A DNA stretch of 64,000 nucleotides from Glandiceps talaboti (Eukaryota; Hemichordata; Enteropneusta; Spengelidae). The notes under the pieces were generated by a model that had not been told where the DNA came from, ran no database searches, and was given only the letters and a program-made list of their open reading frames with translations. Position numbers and translations under genes: made by a program. The stretch is from NCBI RefSeq assembly GCF_964340395.1, contig NC_135563.1:22373809-22437808 (forward strand), read 5' to 3'. Position 1 is the stretch's first letter. Every line of letters starts with the position of its first letter. Below are positions 1 to 34,315 of the stretch, in pieces.

Positions 1-2956
1 GCTGTTTTTGAAAGTCTCACCATTTAGTTGTTTTGCATATAGTTTATTTATTTCTTTATTTATATAAAAGTGTAATTGGAATCGTAACTGTCTTAGGAAT
101 ATTTCTATTTAAAGTAAGAAACAGGAACTTTCCATGTCAAAAGAGGAAAATCGTTCAGTAACCATGGCAATGACCTGATTTAAATCTAAAGGAAGAATCA
201 GCAGATGTACAAAGGGGTACAATGTCATAGTTATAGCTGTTTGGCTACAACGATACCAATATTGATACCCCAGAAATTATAGTTAGTCAAGTGAATTGAT
301 ATAAGTATAAACAGCCATGACTGTATGCCCATGGGATTTGCCAAAAATGAATATAAAGTATGCGTAGCAACTTGAGGCAAACCCATAGCAATAAAAGTAC
401 AGCCTATTTTGCCAGTACAGCAACCCCGATGGATTATCTGAACATGTACAAGTATACCTACAGCAACTATGACCATTTTTGGCTTCATATTCTTCATATA
501 CATGTACTTGTCACATATTCCTGTAACTTGTGGGTGAGATGGTACTTTAAGTAATTTTGTGGAATGCAATTAATTTAAATAGAATTGTATATCTTCCAAA
601 CAAAATTGAATCTTCATTATTCATGCAAGGATACGTAGCGCTTGCAAATTTAATATTACTAATGAAAGACAGCAAATTTTATTTTTTGCCACAAACAGGC
701 ACAGCCTGGAGGGGTTATAGCCATATTTCAGACACTCGTTACTCAATTTCAGCCAAACCTGGCATAAATGACAATGGTTCATATGTATGAGACTTGATTT
801 TGTGACCTTAACCTTTATGCAAATATGGCAGCCATATTTGTTGTAACAATATTTGTTGTTGTTGCTCCCAAAAGTGGAATACATGCCTGTCAAGTTTTTG
901 CCCCACTGTTCTGTTATGATTAGACATGTATGTAGAATTATTTCACTGCATGTACAGCATAGCATATATCAGTGTTGTTGAGTATCATCTTCCCACACTG
1001 AAGACTTGTTAAAAATGAAACTAATATTGTCAGTATACGTTAAGGTGGCACAAACTTAGTTTGTTAGCATATATAATACTCAACTGAAAATACTTAATTA
1101 AACAAAACCACTGTTGGTGCAAGTCTTCTATAATATTATGATTGTCTTCTGGCATAGTTTAATAGAACAGTTGATTACATAGGATTTCCTGAACATTGTT
1201 TGGTATGCATGATAAATTACATTACTACAGATCATTGCATATCTTAATACCAGGTTTGAGTTCAGTCATTTGTAAATGGGATAAGTATGGTTCAGTAGGT
1301 ACAATAATGTGAGTACCTCTTAAATATGTGCAAAAAGTATACCAAATACTTTAAATCTCAGCATGTGCCCCTTTCTTTTAAAGCAAAACAAAGCAAAACT
1401 ACAAACAGCTTCTTGATAGTAAGCTTGTAGAAAAGGAAAAGGAAATGATCAACTCAACTATTGATAATTTTTTTATAAAATTCTGACAGGATGATTGATA
1501 TGCACTGATCATTCATATTCAGACATGCAGGTGACGGGATATTATTAAGCAATCAACTAAAGTACATTGATGATTTTTCCAATTATTATTATTAAAATAC
1601 TTAATTACATTCTTTGATGTCAATGAAATATAGTTCTTCTAGGTTTTATATATTTATATCAATCTCTATGTGTGTGTGAACTTGTTAAATTCTAAGTTTA
1701 TGTGTGCGTAAGTTCTGCCAACAGCAAGTAGTGATTATTAAGTAGGCTTCAGTATCGAAGACATATGCTACAGATACCTTGTGATATACAGCAAAATGTA
1801 CACCCCTTCAATAAAAACAAAACCACCACCAACAATAACAACAACAACTAACTACATATACTCTGGTTGTGCCCCTTTAAATTTCTAATTTTGATATCTT
1901 GATAACAGCAGTGAGAAATCTAATAAAACTGGCATAATGTGACAGGAACCCTCTTAAATTAAGCACTAATTACTCATTTCCTAGGGGCAAGCATTAATTG
2001 ACTTCCATGCAGAGCCCCAAGAGATTTAGGATGTGTTGACTGCTAAAAAATAAAGATTTCACTTATCTTTCTTAATTCACCTTTAACAAAAAAAAAAGAT
2101 TTTGATCAGAACCATGAAAAATTATGACCAGGAAATGTCAAGGATTATGTACATTTACCATTGCACACAAAAACACTACATGGATATAGTTCACCATTCT
2201 ACATGGACAGTGCCATGTGAAGAGATGATGTTGAACATTTATACCCTTATTGAGTACTGTTGTCATCATAAATTGCCACTTTTTCATACCTTAGAAAAAA
2301 ATGCACTCCCTTTTAAAAATAAACATCAAAGATAGACTAGATATGTCTGTTGGAAGCCCTACTCTCACAACCTGTGGAGATGTGCAAAGAACTGTTTTAT
2401 TAAACATTACTCATTGCAAGGAGCAGACTGGTTTTATCATGTTTGTTGTATAGTTCTGACTCCCTGGTGTGCAATATCTTGCATAATATATTGTGGTCAT
2501 GTAATTGCTAAAATGAATATTATGTTGAGGTAGGTTTCATATGTCCAGATAGTGTATTTGTTAATAGCTTTCCTTCGATATCAAGATCTATTGCTGGTTA
2601 GGGTTGCATAAAATCTGCTTGCTACACTACACCGATTGCAATGTAAATGTCAATACATGATTTAAGAATGTCATAAAAAGACACAGGATATGCTAGACTT
2701 TCAAGACAAGTTTTTTTACTACTAGCCCAGGAGTAATGGTTGTTTATGTAGACCCTAAGTGTCCTACATACAAATATACAGGCAGAGTGCCACAGGAGAC
2801 TCATGGGTATATTACAACAATCTATGCCAATGCATGACCACAGTATAAAATACATTTTTTTATATGGGAATGTACAGCATTTTTAATTATATTAAACCTA
2901 AATTATACAAATGTCATGTATACTTGTACAATATATATGCATATATATATGGATAT

Positions 2957-3077
2957 CATCGTGAACCATACATGTCATTTCCAACCCAAATATTTCAAAG
3001 AGACTCAGAGTTCCCCTTCATCGATAAGGTCTGCAGCCTCTTCGAAATATTTGGTTAAAAATTCATGGTTCATGATG
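2957..3077. repeat. Short foldback (inverted repeat) element
   Basis: The left arm starts CATCGTGAACCAT and runs to AAATATTTC. The right arm, reverse-complemented, reads CATCATGAACCAT and then AAATATTTC. The arms are about 40 bp, imperfect, around a roughly 40-bp centre. It has the shape of a MITE or relic palindrome and no coding capacity. Confidence 0.65.
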
Positions 3078-3109
3078 TTATTTATAAACTGAACTTCAAT
3101 GTATATGTT

Positions 3110-3110
<1 letters not shown>

Positions 3111-3178
<68 letters not shown>
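3111..3178. repeat. (GT)n microsatellite
   Basis: A nearly pure GT dinucleotide run of about 65 bp. Confidence 0.95.
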
Positions 3179-3179
<1 letters not shown>

Positions 3180-4969
3180 ACAGTTATAAAAGAAACAAAA
3201 ACTGGATGGCCTCAAAACTCAACTCAAAGGGTTTCCAAACATTCTGACTCAGCTTCCACAGCCTGGTAAGAGAGCATAGATCTCAAATCAGCAAAGTTAT
3301 ATAATTATTTATTTATTTATTAATGGTTATGTAATTACAATGTACATTATAGTTATATAAGTTATTATGATATAAGTAATGTATTGGTAACTGTAAATTC
3401 TGGTCTCAATTATTTGTTACTTCAAGTGCTGTAAACATGAATTGAAACAAATAGTTTTATAAGAATTAATTGAAAGATAAGCGGAAAATTCAGTCTATGT
3501 AAAATTTCTGTCGCAAAAGACTCTTTGAATCATATTGTGTAAAAGTATATTGTTTCAATCAGGAAGTACGTGGGCACAGCTGTCATTTGATTGCATAAGA
3601 AGGAATATTCACAGTAATTACTCCATACATTCATACCAATTTCATATTGGTCACACGTCAGTCTGCTTGCACTGAGTTACCATATATTGTCACCAAATTA
3701 GATTGACATTTGAAAACTGTAAGCCTGGATTTTAGATTGAAAACTAAACCACTTTTAAGCAGACTTGATCTTTTTGCAATCAGTAAAGACAGACACAAAA
3801 TAGAACTTTTTAAAGGGAAAGTACTCGTTATGTCGAATTTACTTGAATGGTTAAAGTTTGCTTCCATATCGTATTTCAATCATGAGAAGTTACAGTATTG
3901 AAATAAAATGTAAGTAATCAGAAAATCACAGCGGGTTTTATTGCAATGTTACCCTTGTAGGACTAGAAAATTTCATTTCAGAAAAAATTGATAAAAGCAG
4001 TAATTGGAACCTGATAAACCAAACTTTACATATTTCATGTGATTGTGTCATGAAATGTTGTCATGGTATTAAATCAGAAGTGAGACAGAGAAAACATAAA
4101 AGTTGCCAGTTAATGAATTTTTACCTCCTTTGCAGAACAAAACTTATTAAGATTTATCTGATTAAGAGCTGGTCAAGGGTTTTTTACTACCTTATGTGTG
4201 CATGGTAATGCACCTTTTATTTCCTTTTTGACCTAAGCCATTCACTGTTATTGGTATGTTCAACATTACCTGCACCTGAAGAACCAACTATATACTATGT
4301 GCATATTCATGTATACTGTGACAGACATGTCAGTCCTACAGACAACACAACCTAGTAACTGAAAGGAGAAATCTGGTAAAATTTCCAAACCCAAATTTTA
4401 GTGAGGCATCTGATCCTGGTAAAATATGTGAGGGAAGTAATTTATACTACCCTTAACAACAACATTGCATTATATATCACTATTTGTCACTGTTCTGTGA
4501 CACAAATTACCATTGACAAGTGAAAAAGCACCAACAATATGGTGTTGATAGATTTTACACATACTTAATTACCACCCTAACAAAAACACTAAATCATATA
4601 TAGTGCCTTACAATATAGGTAATAACAACATCATCATTCAATTTAATAATGTTTCCATCCTCATTACACAGTGGTATTAAGACGTCAATTTATTAGGTAT
4701 AATCCTGCCATCAACAGTTTGCAGTGACAGGGGACTATAAACAAAGCGACAACAAAGAGTTATTTTGGTTGTGTAGATTGAAAATAACTATTTTGACTTG
4801 GGTTGCAGATCAGATGTTTCCTATACGAAATGAATAATAATGATATCAAGTTACAATGGTATGATTAAACTTCATTAACTCCATGTGTAGTCCGACACTC
4901 ATAATTTAGTCAGTATGTAGACATTATCTCTGGGTGTGTTTCATTACAGTGTTTTGGACACTGCAATGC

Positions 4970-5330
4970 TGTTAAGTTTAAATTTTGGCCTAGTCTAGAT
5001 GCGATCTGTGGTTTCAAATCTCAAGAGCTCTCTTCATCTTAAACTCAATGAGAAATCATGAACTAAAAGTTGTTCATGCAAATAATAAACTCTCAACTGT
5101 TAGAATGATATAAAACAATGTATATTATAGTAGCATACTGAACTGCCTCCAATAAATACTTACTTATAATTGGACAGAATTCTGTGATTGATTAACAAAG
5201 ACATGATGTTAATGACTGTGTGGATAGCTTCATTTAAATTTAAAATATCATCTCAGAATCTCTTCAAGCTAGATGTGAGAAGGGATTTGAAGCCACAGAT
5301 AGCCTCTAGACTAATTTTGACACTTAACCT
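4970..5330. mobile_element. Foldback MITE-like element, about 360 bp
   Basis: The left arm (about 4970-5025) contains CTAGATGCGATCTGTGG followed by TTTCAAATC. The right arm (about 5280-5329), reverse-complemented, contains CTAGAGGCTATCTGTGG followed by CTTCAAATC, and both arms begin near TTAAGTNT. The ~250-bp centre has no ORF. The structure is seen directly; the mobile origin is inferred. Confidence 0.6.
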
Positions 5331-7264
5331 TTTAAACTTGAAGGGTTTGGGCAGGAACCTCTGGTAGAAAATTGACCACCTTGTGATACACCGTATTGAT
5401 TTGATTCACTACCAATTCCTTAATGAGATTGTTTCTGGAAAAATCTCACATTGCTGAAACTTGCATATGAAATGAATTCCAACCAAATTTGATATGACAC
5501 AAAACTGAAATACAGTCAACCACAAAATGGCCATCAGTTTTTTTAAAACTCTTATCCCACATTCATTTAATGATTTCGTGGAAAATGTACAGCCTTCAGG
5601 TGTCTAAGGTTAATTGTTTCTGCTTTGTGTGCCTCCTTGATTAAATTAATTTTAATAGCTTACAACATGCTGTTGAAAGCATAAAATACAGTCAGGCAAC
5701 ATGTAATATTATAAACATACTTTATGTAGCTACTAAGGAAATGGTTTAAATGTTAAGTATTTTCTCAATCGCATTTAACATGTGTGACCCAACTTAATGT
5801 ACAACTTTGTCTTCGATGTAAGAATTTAATCTTTTTATTCATGTAAAAGCATTTTTAAAGTGTTTATATTAATAGTCTAATTTCTGTCGTGATGACTCTT
5901 ACTTTAGCAATTATTACTGACAATATTCATCTACTACTACATTTTATGGAAAGAATGTAGTCCAGATTATAAATATTTCATGTGAAGAATAATCTACAAG
6001 ACTAAGTAGTGAATGAACATTACTATATGCAAAGAGTCTAAATATTTTGGAAGAGTATCACAAATTTTGACTTCTTGTCAGCATCAGCAGGAGTGTAATA
6101 CAATGAGCCATTACCAAATGTGTAGCATATTTGCTTGTAAATCAAATTATTAAAGTGAACAGTCTCGTGACATGTCATATTTTTCTATGTCCAGAAATGA
6201 CTAACATCAGGTTTACAGATTTTTATTTATATTATAATGAAAACAATTTGAAAGCTATTTTATTCTATCTTTACCTCGTGGCACTAACTGACTTTGAATA
6301 CAATTATACAATGTGTTAAACTTTGTTCTCTGTACTTAATATTTAGATGACCATTAGGTCTTAAGCTTGGGTTTAAGTGATGTTTTTGACTCATGTCAAC
6401 ACATGGCTTCATAGCCATACTATATGAATTTTATGTATACCAATGTTTATTTTGGTCACAAATTGTATCTGTGTTTGTACAACAATGCTGTTACAAATGA
6501 TTTGCTGATTTGAGTACACATCAAGGATGCGAGACAGTAATTAAATTGGAACAAAATGGCAACCTGGGAATTCAATTTAATTTCATTCAATTACTGATTG
6601 CGGATTTCTTTATTGAACTATTTTATTGAAAGGTAATGACTGCAAAAGTATTCTTCAGAGTATTTGGTTGAGAAACTGCTTATTCATTCAGCATCAGTCT
6701 TTTAAAAGTTCATTCATTCGGATTTGGTTTCGTTAACACAATGTAACTTACGTGAATCAAAATCAGGCAGAATATAGAATGTGCATTTTATTTTATTGTG
6801 TTACCACTTAATATCGATTCATCTCACTTTATTGGTTTAGACCCATTTGATTCCTACTAAGGAAATTAAAAGTTAATTTGCAATGATAATGCCTAGCCCA
6901 AGGATGATTGGTAGTGTAAACATATCAAATAACAGGGAAGTTGTGGAAATTTCTTAATAAAAGCCAAGGAAGACTGTAATTGTGCTTAGGATTTAGAAGC
7001 CCAAATAACGGAAAGTGGGAATATTATCTGCTTGAAAATAAGTCGTTTTCTAGACATCTTTTGTACCAAGAGCATCAGAGAAACAAACAGAGAGGGAAAT
7101 ATATTGAAGTTATATTCCAAACAATAACACCCTTAAGAGAAAGAGAAAACATGGTTAAGACAAACATTTATCGAATTCGTACATAATTGAGGGATTTCAA
7201 ATAATAACACTTAAATGTCTGAGAAAAGAAAACCTGTTCTTATTTATATGAGACATATATTTTT

Positions 7265-8563
7265 GGGGGTAGTGGTGGAGAACCATGTGTGTTCTAATAG
7301 ACATACATTTTATCAAATTGACCCTTTATGTGGGGGTAGTGGTGGAGAACCATGTGTGTTCTAATGGACATACATTTTATCAAATTGACCCTTTATGTGG
7401 GGGTAGTGGTGGAGAACCATGTGTGTTCTAATAGACATATATTTTATCAAATTGACCCTTTATGTGGGGGTAGTGGTGGAGAACCATGTGTGTTCTAATG
7501 GACATACATTTTATCAAATTGACCCTTTATGTGGGGGTAGTGGTGGAGAACCATGTATGTTCTAATAGACATACATTTTATCAAATTGACCCTTTATGTG
7601 GGGGTAGTGGTGGAGAACCATGTGTGTTCTAATGGACATACATTTTATCAAATTGACCCTTTATGTGGGGGTAGTGGTGGAGAACCATGTGTGTTCTAAT
7701 GGACATACATTTTATCAAATTGACCCTTTATGTGGGGGTAGTGGTGAAGAACCATGTGTGTGTTCTAATAGACATACATTTTATCAAATTGACCCTTTAT
7801 GTGGGGGTAGTGGTGGAGAACCATGTGTGTTCTAATAGACATATATTTTATCAAATTGACCCTTTATGTGGGGGTAGTGGTGGAGAACCATGTGTGTTCT
7901 AATGGACATACATTTTATCAAATTGACCCTTTATGTGGGGGTAGTGGTGGAGAACCATGTATGTTCTAATAGACATACATTTTATCAAATTGACCCTTTA
8001 TGTGGGGGTAGTGGTGGAGAACCATGTGTGTGTTCTAATAGACATACATTTTATCAAATTGACCCTTTATGTGGGGGTAGTGGTGGAGAACCATGTGTGT
8101 TCTAATAGACATATATTTTATCAAATTGACCCTTTATGTGGGGGTAGTGGTGGAGAACCATGTGTGTTCTAATAGACATATATTTTATCAAATTGACCCT
8201 TTATGTGGGGGTAGTGGTGGAGAACCATGTGTGTTCTAATGGACATACATTTTATCAAATTGACCCTTTATGTGGGGGTAGTGGTGGAGAACCATGTGTG
8301 TTCTAATAGACATACATTTTATCAAATTGACGCTTTATGTGGGGGTAGTGGTGGAGAACCATGTGTGTTCTAATGGACATACATTTTATCAAATTGACCC
8401 TTTATGTGGGGGTAGTGGTGGAGAACCATGTGTGTGTTCTAATAGACATACATTTTATCAAATTGACCCTTTATGTGGGGGTAGTGGTGGAGAACCATGT
8501 GTGTTCTAATAGACATACATTTTATCAAATTGACCCTTTATGTGGGGGTAGTGGTGAACCTTG
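7265..8563. repeat. 67-bp minisatellite, about 20 copies
   Basis: The core GGGGGTAGTGG recurs 20 times from 7265 to 8544. Sixteen of the nineteen steps are 67 bp; three are 69 bp because of one extra TG in a GTGTGT run. Copies differ at a few positions (TAGACATA or TGGACATA; ACATACA or ACATATA). Because 67 is not a multiple of three, overlapping pseudo-ORFs of about 71 codons arise; I do not regard them as genes. Confidence 0.97.
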
Positions 8564-8837
8564 TGTAAACTGAAATCTGATTTTACCTACATTGTGCCAA
8601 CCAATTACTACATGCAAGTCATGTTATCACATACTGACTCATGATTATATTTCATCGGACATATAAATTACAGTATAAAAAATTAGCTCTGAATTGCAGA
8701 CAAATTGTGTCTGGAAGTTTTAAAAAGTGTAGACAAAATCGTATAATTATGACACAACTGGAATTATATGTAATAACCAGATAAAGTTTTAGTATTTCAT
8801 CAATACCATCAATCATGAATACTAAGTACAGATGATT

Positions 8838-8876
<39 letters not shown>

Positions 8877-10329
8877 CACATTAATTCAAAACATGGAAAA
8901 TGTTGCATAATAAGTAACACATGAAATATTTGCTACATTATATTTATGTAGCAAGTTGGAACAAGCCTTCCTAAAAGACACACTCAACCACCACCACCCC
9001 CACCCCCCACCCCCACACACGCACATATACACCACTCCCCCCCCCCCATACTTTATTAATGTGGTGGTAATGGGTGAAATGGATTTTTCTGTGCCTGAAG
9101 ATAGGAGTTATTATAATGCCAATATTGGAATCTTTCCATGAAAGCAGCAGTCACTCATACAGAAGTCCTCAAACGGTTGATGATAAATGAATTATGTAGT
9201 AAATAAAATGTCCAATTAATGACAATAGCATCAACATATCTTTCATCCATAGATCAGCATTCTAAAAACTAAATGATTGTATTTGTATAAATCATATTAA
9301 TTGCTTCTCGTAAATCAACTATTAAACCATTGCCATTAGACTCAGTCTTATGAATACAAAATTGTTATTTCCTAGTCCTGCCTAGAATTACATAGTTCCA
9401 ATGATCACTCGTCCTCTCTGAATGCATACATGTATATGTAATTAAGGGACACACTCTGTACAAATTGTGAAAAGTACATTGTACAAATCTTTATATAGTT
9501 CTATAATATACACCATATAGCTACAAGTGTACATGTTAAAAGTAGTATAGTCTGTAACTTCTAGGTTACTTTTGTAACTAAGATTACTTTTGTTTCATGT
9601 GAAATTAAAATATCTTGAAGTTATTCCACTTTATACTAAAACAAGTTTGTTGAATGCCGTACTGTAGATACTAAGAAAAAGTTGAATGTTTATTGTTAGA
9701 ATTATGCAAAAGTCTTTGAACTGTGTTAATTGAAAAATACTTTGTTGTTGAGATAAGTCAGTTTATGTTGGATTAAACAAATGCTCTGTGAGGTGGGTAA
9801 AAACATGAACAACATTCTAAAATACACTGTAGTTTTATCATGAATTGTTGCTCCAAATAACAGAATTGTTCATATAGCTGGTAAATTTAAACCAGCACTT
9901 TGACATCAGAAACTTTCTTTTGAATTGTACAATCAACAAATATTAACCATAGAATAATTTGTATAGCTCAGATAATTAAGTGTTGACATTAAAATGTGAA
10001 GTGCAAGGAATTGTGAAGTGTCTCTGTGATGTATGTTAGATCAAAAAGTTGTACCATCAAAACCATTTCAATGAATTATAATGGATACATAGAATGCTTG
10101 TAAACTGGTGCTGAGTAGGTTTCACAACTGTACAGTTTTTTCACAAAGAAGGTTTTAGTTTCTGAATAGTTTGATTTTCCATGCTTAATTTCTAAATTAA
10201 GTAACAGCTGGCTGTGGGTGGTAATATTTTTACATAAAGGTAATTCTCAACTGACCAGAAGCTTTTACTGACAGTTTCTTTTTGATACGTTATTAATTTG
10301 TGATTATCTTCTATGTTATCTTTCTGTAG
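8564..10329. other. Non-coding stretch before KChIP exon A
   Basis: AT-rich DNA without a recognisable gene. Besides the GAT run it has a C/A-rich pyrimidine patch at 8986-9052. The end of the stretch is the intron preceding exon A. Confidence 0.6.
8827..8877. repeat. (GAT)n microsatellite
   Basis: A pure GAT/ATG trinucleotide run of about 50 bp; the poly-His frame on the minus strand is an artefact. Confidence 0.95.
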
Positions 10330-31525
<21,196 letters not shown>

Positions 31526-31970
31526 AGGCAAGCAGTTGAATCTAGTGAAGTCCTGTACTCAGCACACTCTCAAAGCCTATACATTTATCTAGTCAGTTAT
31601 ACATCTTATGTTATCTTTTATTACATCATACTTTTCAAATTTCAACATTTCTTGAAGGACTATTTTTACTTGTCTCTTAACCATGCTAAGCAAATGACTG
31701 CTCAGCACAATATTAATGTCTTTCCAGTTCGAACACAGTGCTACTTTTCTGTCACTTACAATTTTTCTGAGATATGTAGATATTTATTTTTGAAAGTGTA
31801 ACATGAGTTTGTGGCAGTTTGTTTAAAAGCGAATAAAAAGAACTAATATGGCCATGGATTCTAGATATCTAGATTAAAGACACATATTTTTCCATGGTCT
31901 ACCAGTAGACATTATCCACTGTCTTACTTTACAAAAAGTCTGAAACGAAAGAAACAAAAAAGTGAATAAA
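31526..31970 (+). promoter_or_regulatory. Probable KChIP 3' UTR with candidate poly(A) signals
   Basis: This AT-rich sequence follows the stop codon. AATAAA hexamers occur at 31832-31837 and 31965-31970; further ones at 33428 and 33553 would give a longer UTR. Which is used cannot be told from the sequence. Confidence 0.5.
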
Positions 31971-32439
31971 AAACTTTTAAATTTGTTTCATCCGATTTGA
32001 TAAGCCATTCTAGTTATTGCACACAAGCTGGATTCTATCTCTTTTACCTTTCACAGTTTGGATAAAAAGTTACGGAACATTTTGATACTCAACGTTTTCC
32101 TACTTCATATGTATTCTGTCATACTATCTGCAGCTGTAAAATAAGATGTAGACACTCGTGCATTGTTGTGTAAATATAGTAGATAGTTTAATGCTTATGT
32201 TTTGGTTATACAAGTGCCTTGACAATACCACCTACCACCTGATAAAGTACAGTGACTAGGTTATGTCCAGTATTACACCACATGTGATCACAGTCTATAT
32301 TAAACTGTAACTTCTGTAATATGAACATTTTGATATTATGTACATTTCAAAAACCCCACTCTTATTCTTCCTTGTCCACTATGATGAATATACTATGTTC
32401 ATGTAGCCACCATATTTATTACAAACAAAATAGGGCAAA

Positions 32440-32486
32440 CCATAGACCCTCCACCAATATAGACTATGTCGACGGAGGGTCTATGG
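32440..32486. repeat. Perfect 13-bp hairpin (CCATAGACCCTCC)
   Basis: CCATAGACCCTCC (32440-32452) and GGAGGGTCTATGG (32474-32486) are exact inverted copies around a 21-nt loop. A similar hairpin occurs at 58,226. Confidence 0.8.
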
Positions 32487-33924
32487 GCAAAATAAGGAAT
32501 ACAGACCCACTAGGGAGGACTTGAAGTTTGGTACCCTTACCAAAAGCATTTTTCCTTGGCAGTGACACATGTCCAAGAGTTTTGGTGACTAATATTTACA
32601 GTAACTCAGTATTGCATATTTGAAGTGTTTGGCAAAAAGTATATAGAATTACGTATGAAAAAAATTGTACGTTTTAATACTACAGCTGTCTCAGTGTCCT
32701 AAAAATAACTGTTTTATATTGATTCCTGACTTACTTATGTGGTGGTGAACATATGACAAGGTTGTAATATTGTTGTTGTATTACTGAACAATATATTAGA
32801 GAACAAGCATTGTCATCTAATTTTTTGCCAAAGAAAACAAAGTAATGTTTATAGAAGAACATAGAGGGCGCTAGCTTATCTTGCATCTGACCAACCGCGA
32901 TACTTCAGAATGTTCTTACTGTAGTCACTGGCACTTGTATTTCCATCACAACATCAACATCACTGGAACTTTTTATAAATCCATTATATGCAGTCTGTAA
33001 TCTCTTTGTAACAAACTGTAGAACATCCTGTTACAATGGACATCTGCACAACACCCCACCCTCAACACCCCACCCCCACCCCTCAGGTCTCCCAAATCTA
33101 GATCTCCATTTATAAATTATGGTTCTATGAAACACTATTTTTTATGTCCATACAACTGAGTTTGTGATAAATAGATTACAGTATCTTTAGTTGCAGTAAA
33201 GTCTTTTTAAGTTTTGACTCATTGTTAAAGTTTTGATACAGCAAATTCTTAAACCTAGAGGTTAGGGCATGTCAAACTGGTATCATTTTACTGGGAAAAT
33301 GCCATTAGGAATTAATCTATCTCTTTTCAAGCAAGAAAATCCTTTTAAAAAGATTTTTGAAAACTAGAAGATGACATAGCTATAAGTTTTAATCTTGATC
33401 TGTTGGCAGGCCTACTAAAATCAGTTTAATAAAGATTGCGTAGTTAACTGTAAATTTGACCTATTGCAGCGCTGCAAAAGTTGTTTTAAGATAACACAGC
33501 AGACTTTAATTTTGACTTTTTTGCAGGCCAGCTAAAAGTGGTTTGATATGTAAATAAAGTCAAGACATTATTGAGAGTAAGAGAGTGAAAACCACCTAGT
33601 AGTGGCTGTAACATTGCTAGTTATGTACATAGATGTCTTGGGTGACAGTTATTTCATCAATTTTATATACTACAATATGAGTCACACATAACTGTCAGCA
33701 TACAACTATAAACACATCATTTCTCTAGAATATTTGTATAATATTAAAAATCTTCTGAGTCTAATTTTACTGACATAATATAAGGTAAGCTGATATTTTC
33801 AGCCTTAGTGTAGTCAAATACAATATAGATACCATGATATGGATTATTGTACTGAATTAACCACAGAATGGGCAGAAAATGTTACCATGGAAATGCATCA
33901 TCTTCTTGATGCCCAACTTCCAAG

Positions 33925-34315
33925 AGTCCCTATCTCTCTTTTCTTATCTTGTAAGCCTCCCTATCTCTCTTTTCTTATCTTGTAAGCCTCCCTATCTCTC
34001 TTTTCATATCTTGTCAGCCTCCCTATCTCTCTTTTCATATCTTGTAAGCCTCCCTATCTCTCTTTTCATATCTTGTAAGCCTCCCTATCTCTCTTTTCAT
34101 ATCTTGTAAGCCTCCCTATCTCTCTTTTCATATCTTGTAAGCCTCCCTATCTCTCTTTTCATATCTTGTCAGCCTCCCTATCTCTCTTTTCATATCTTGT
34201 AAGCCTCCCTATCTCTCTTTTCATATCTTGTAAGCCTCCCTATCTCTCTGTTCATATCTTGTCAGCCTCCCTATCTCTCTTTTCATATCTTGTAAGCCTC
34301 CCTATCCCATAACAT
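33925..34315. repeat. 31-bp pyrimidine-rich minisatellite, about 12 copies
   Basis: CCTCCCTATCTCTCTTTTC and ATATCTTGTAAG alternate with an exact 31-bp period, with scattered TCAG or TAAG variants. The strand is strongly pyrimidine-biased. Confidence 0.95.

Larger units (their letters stand above)
1..7264. other. Non-coding region upstream of the KChIP exons
   Basis: No reading frame here shows protein-like content; the short ORFs are AT-rich chance frames. I looked for the missing N-terminal KChIP exon and did not find a convincing one. The region could be a long 5' intron or intergenic DNA. It holds two foldback elements and one GT microsatellite, listed separately. Confidence 0.6.
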
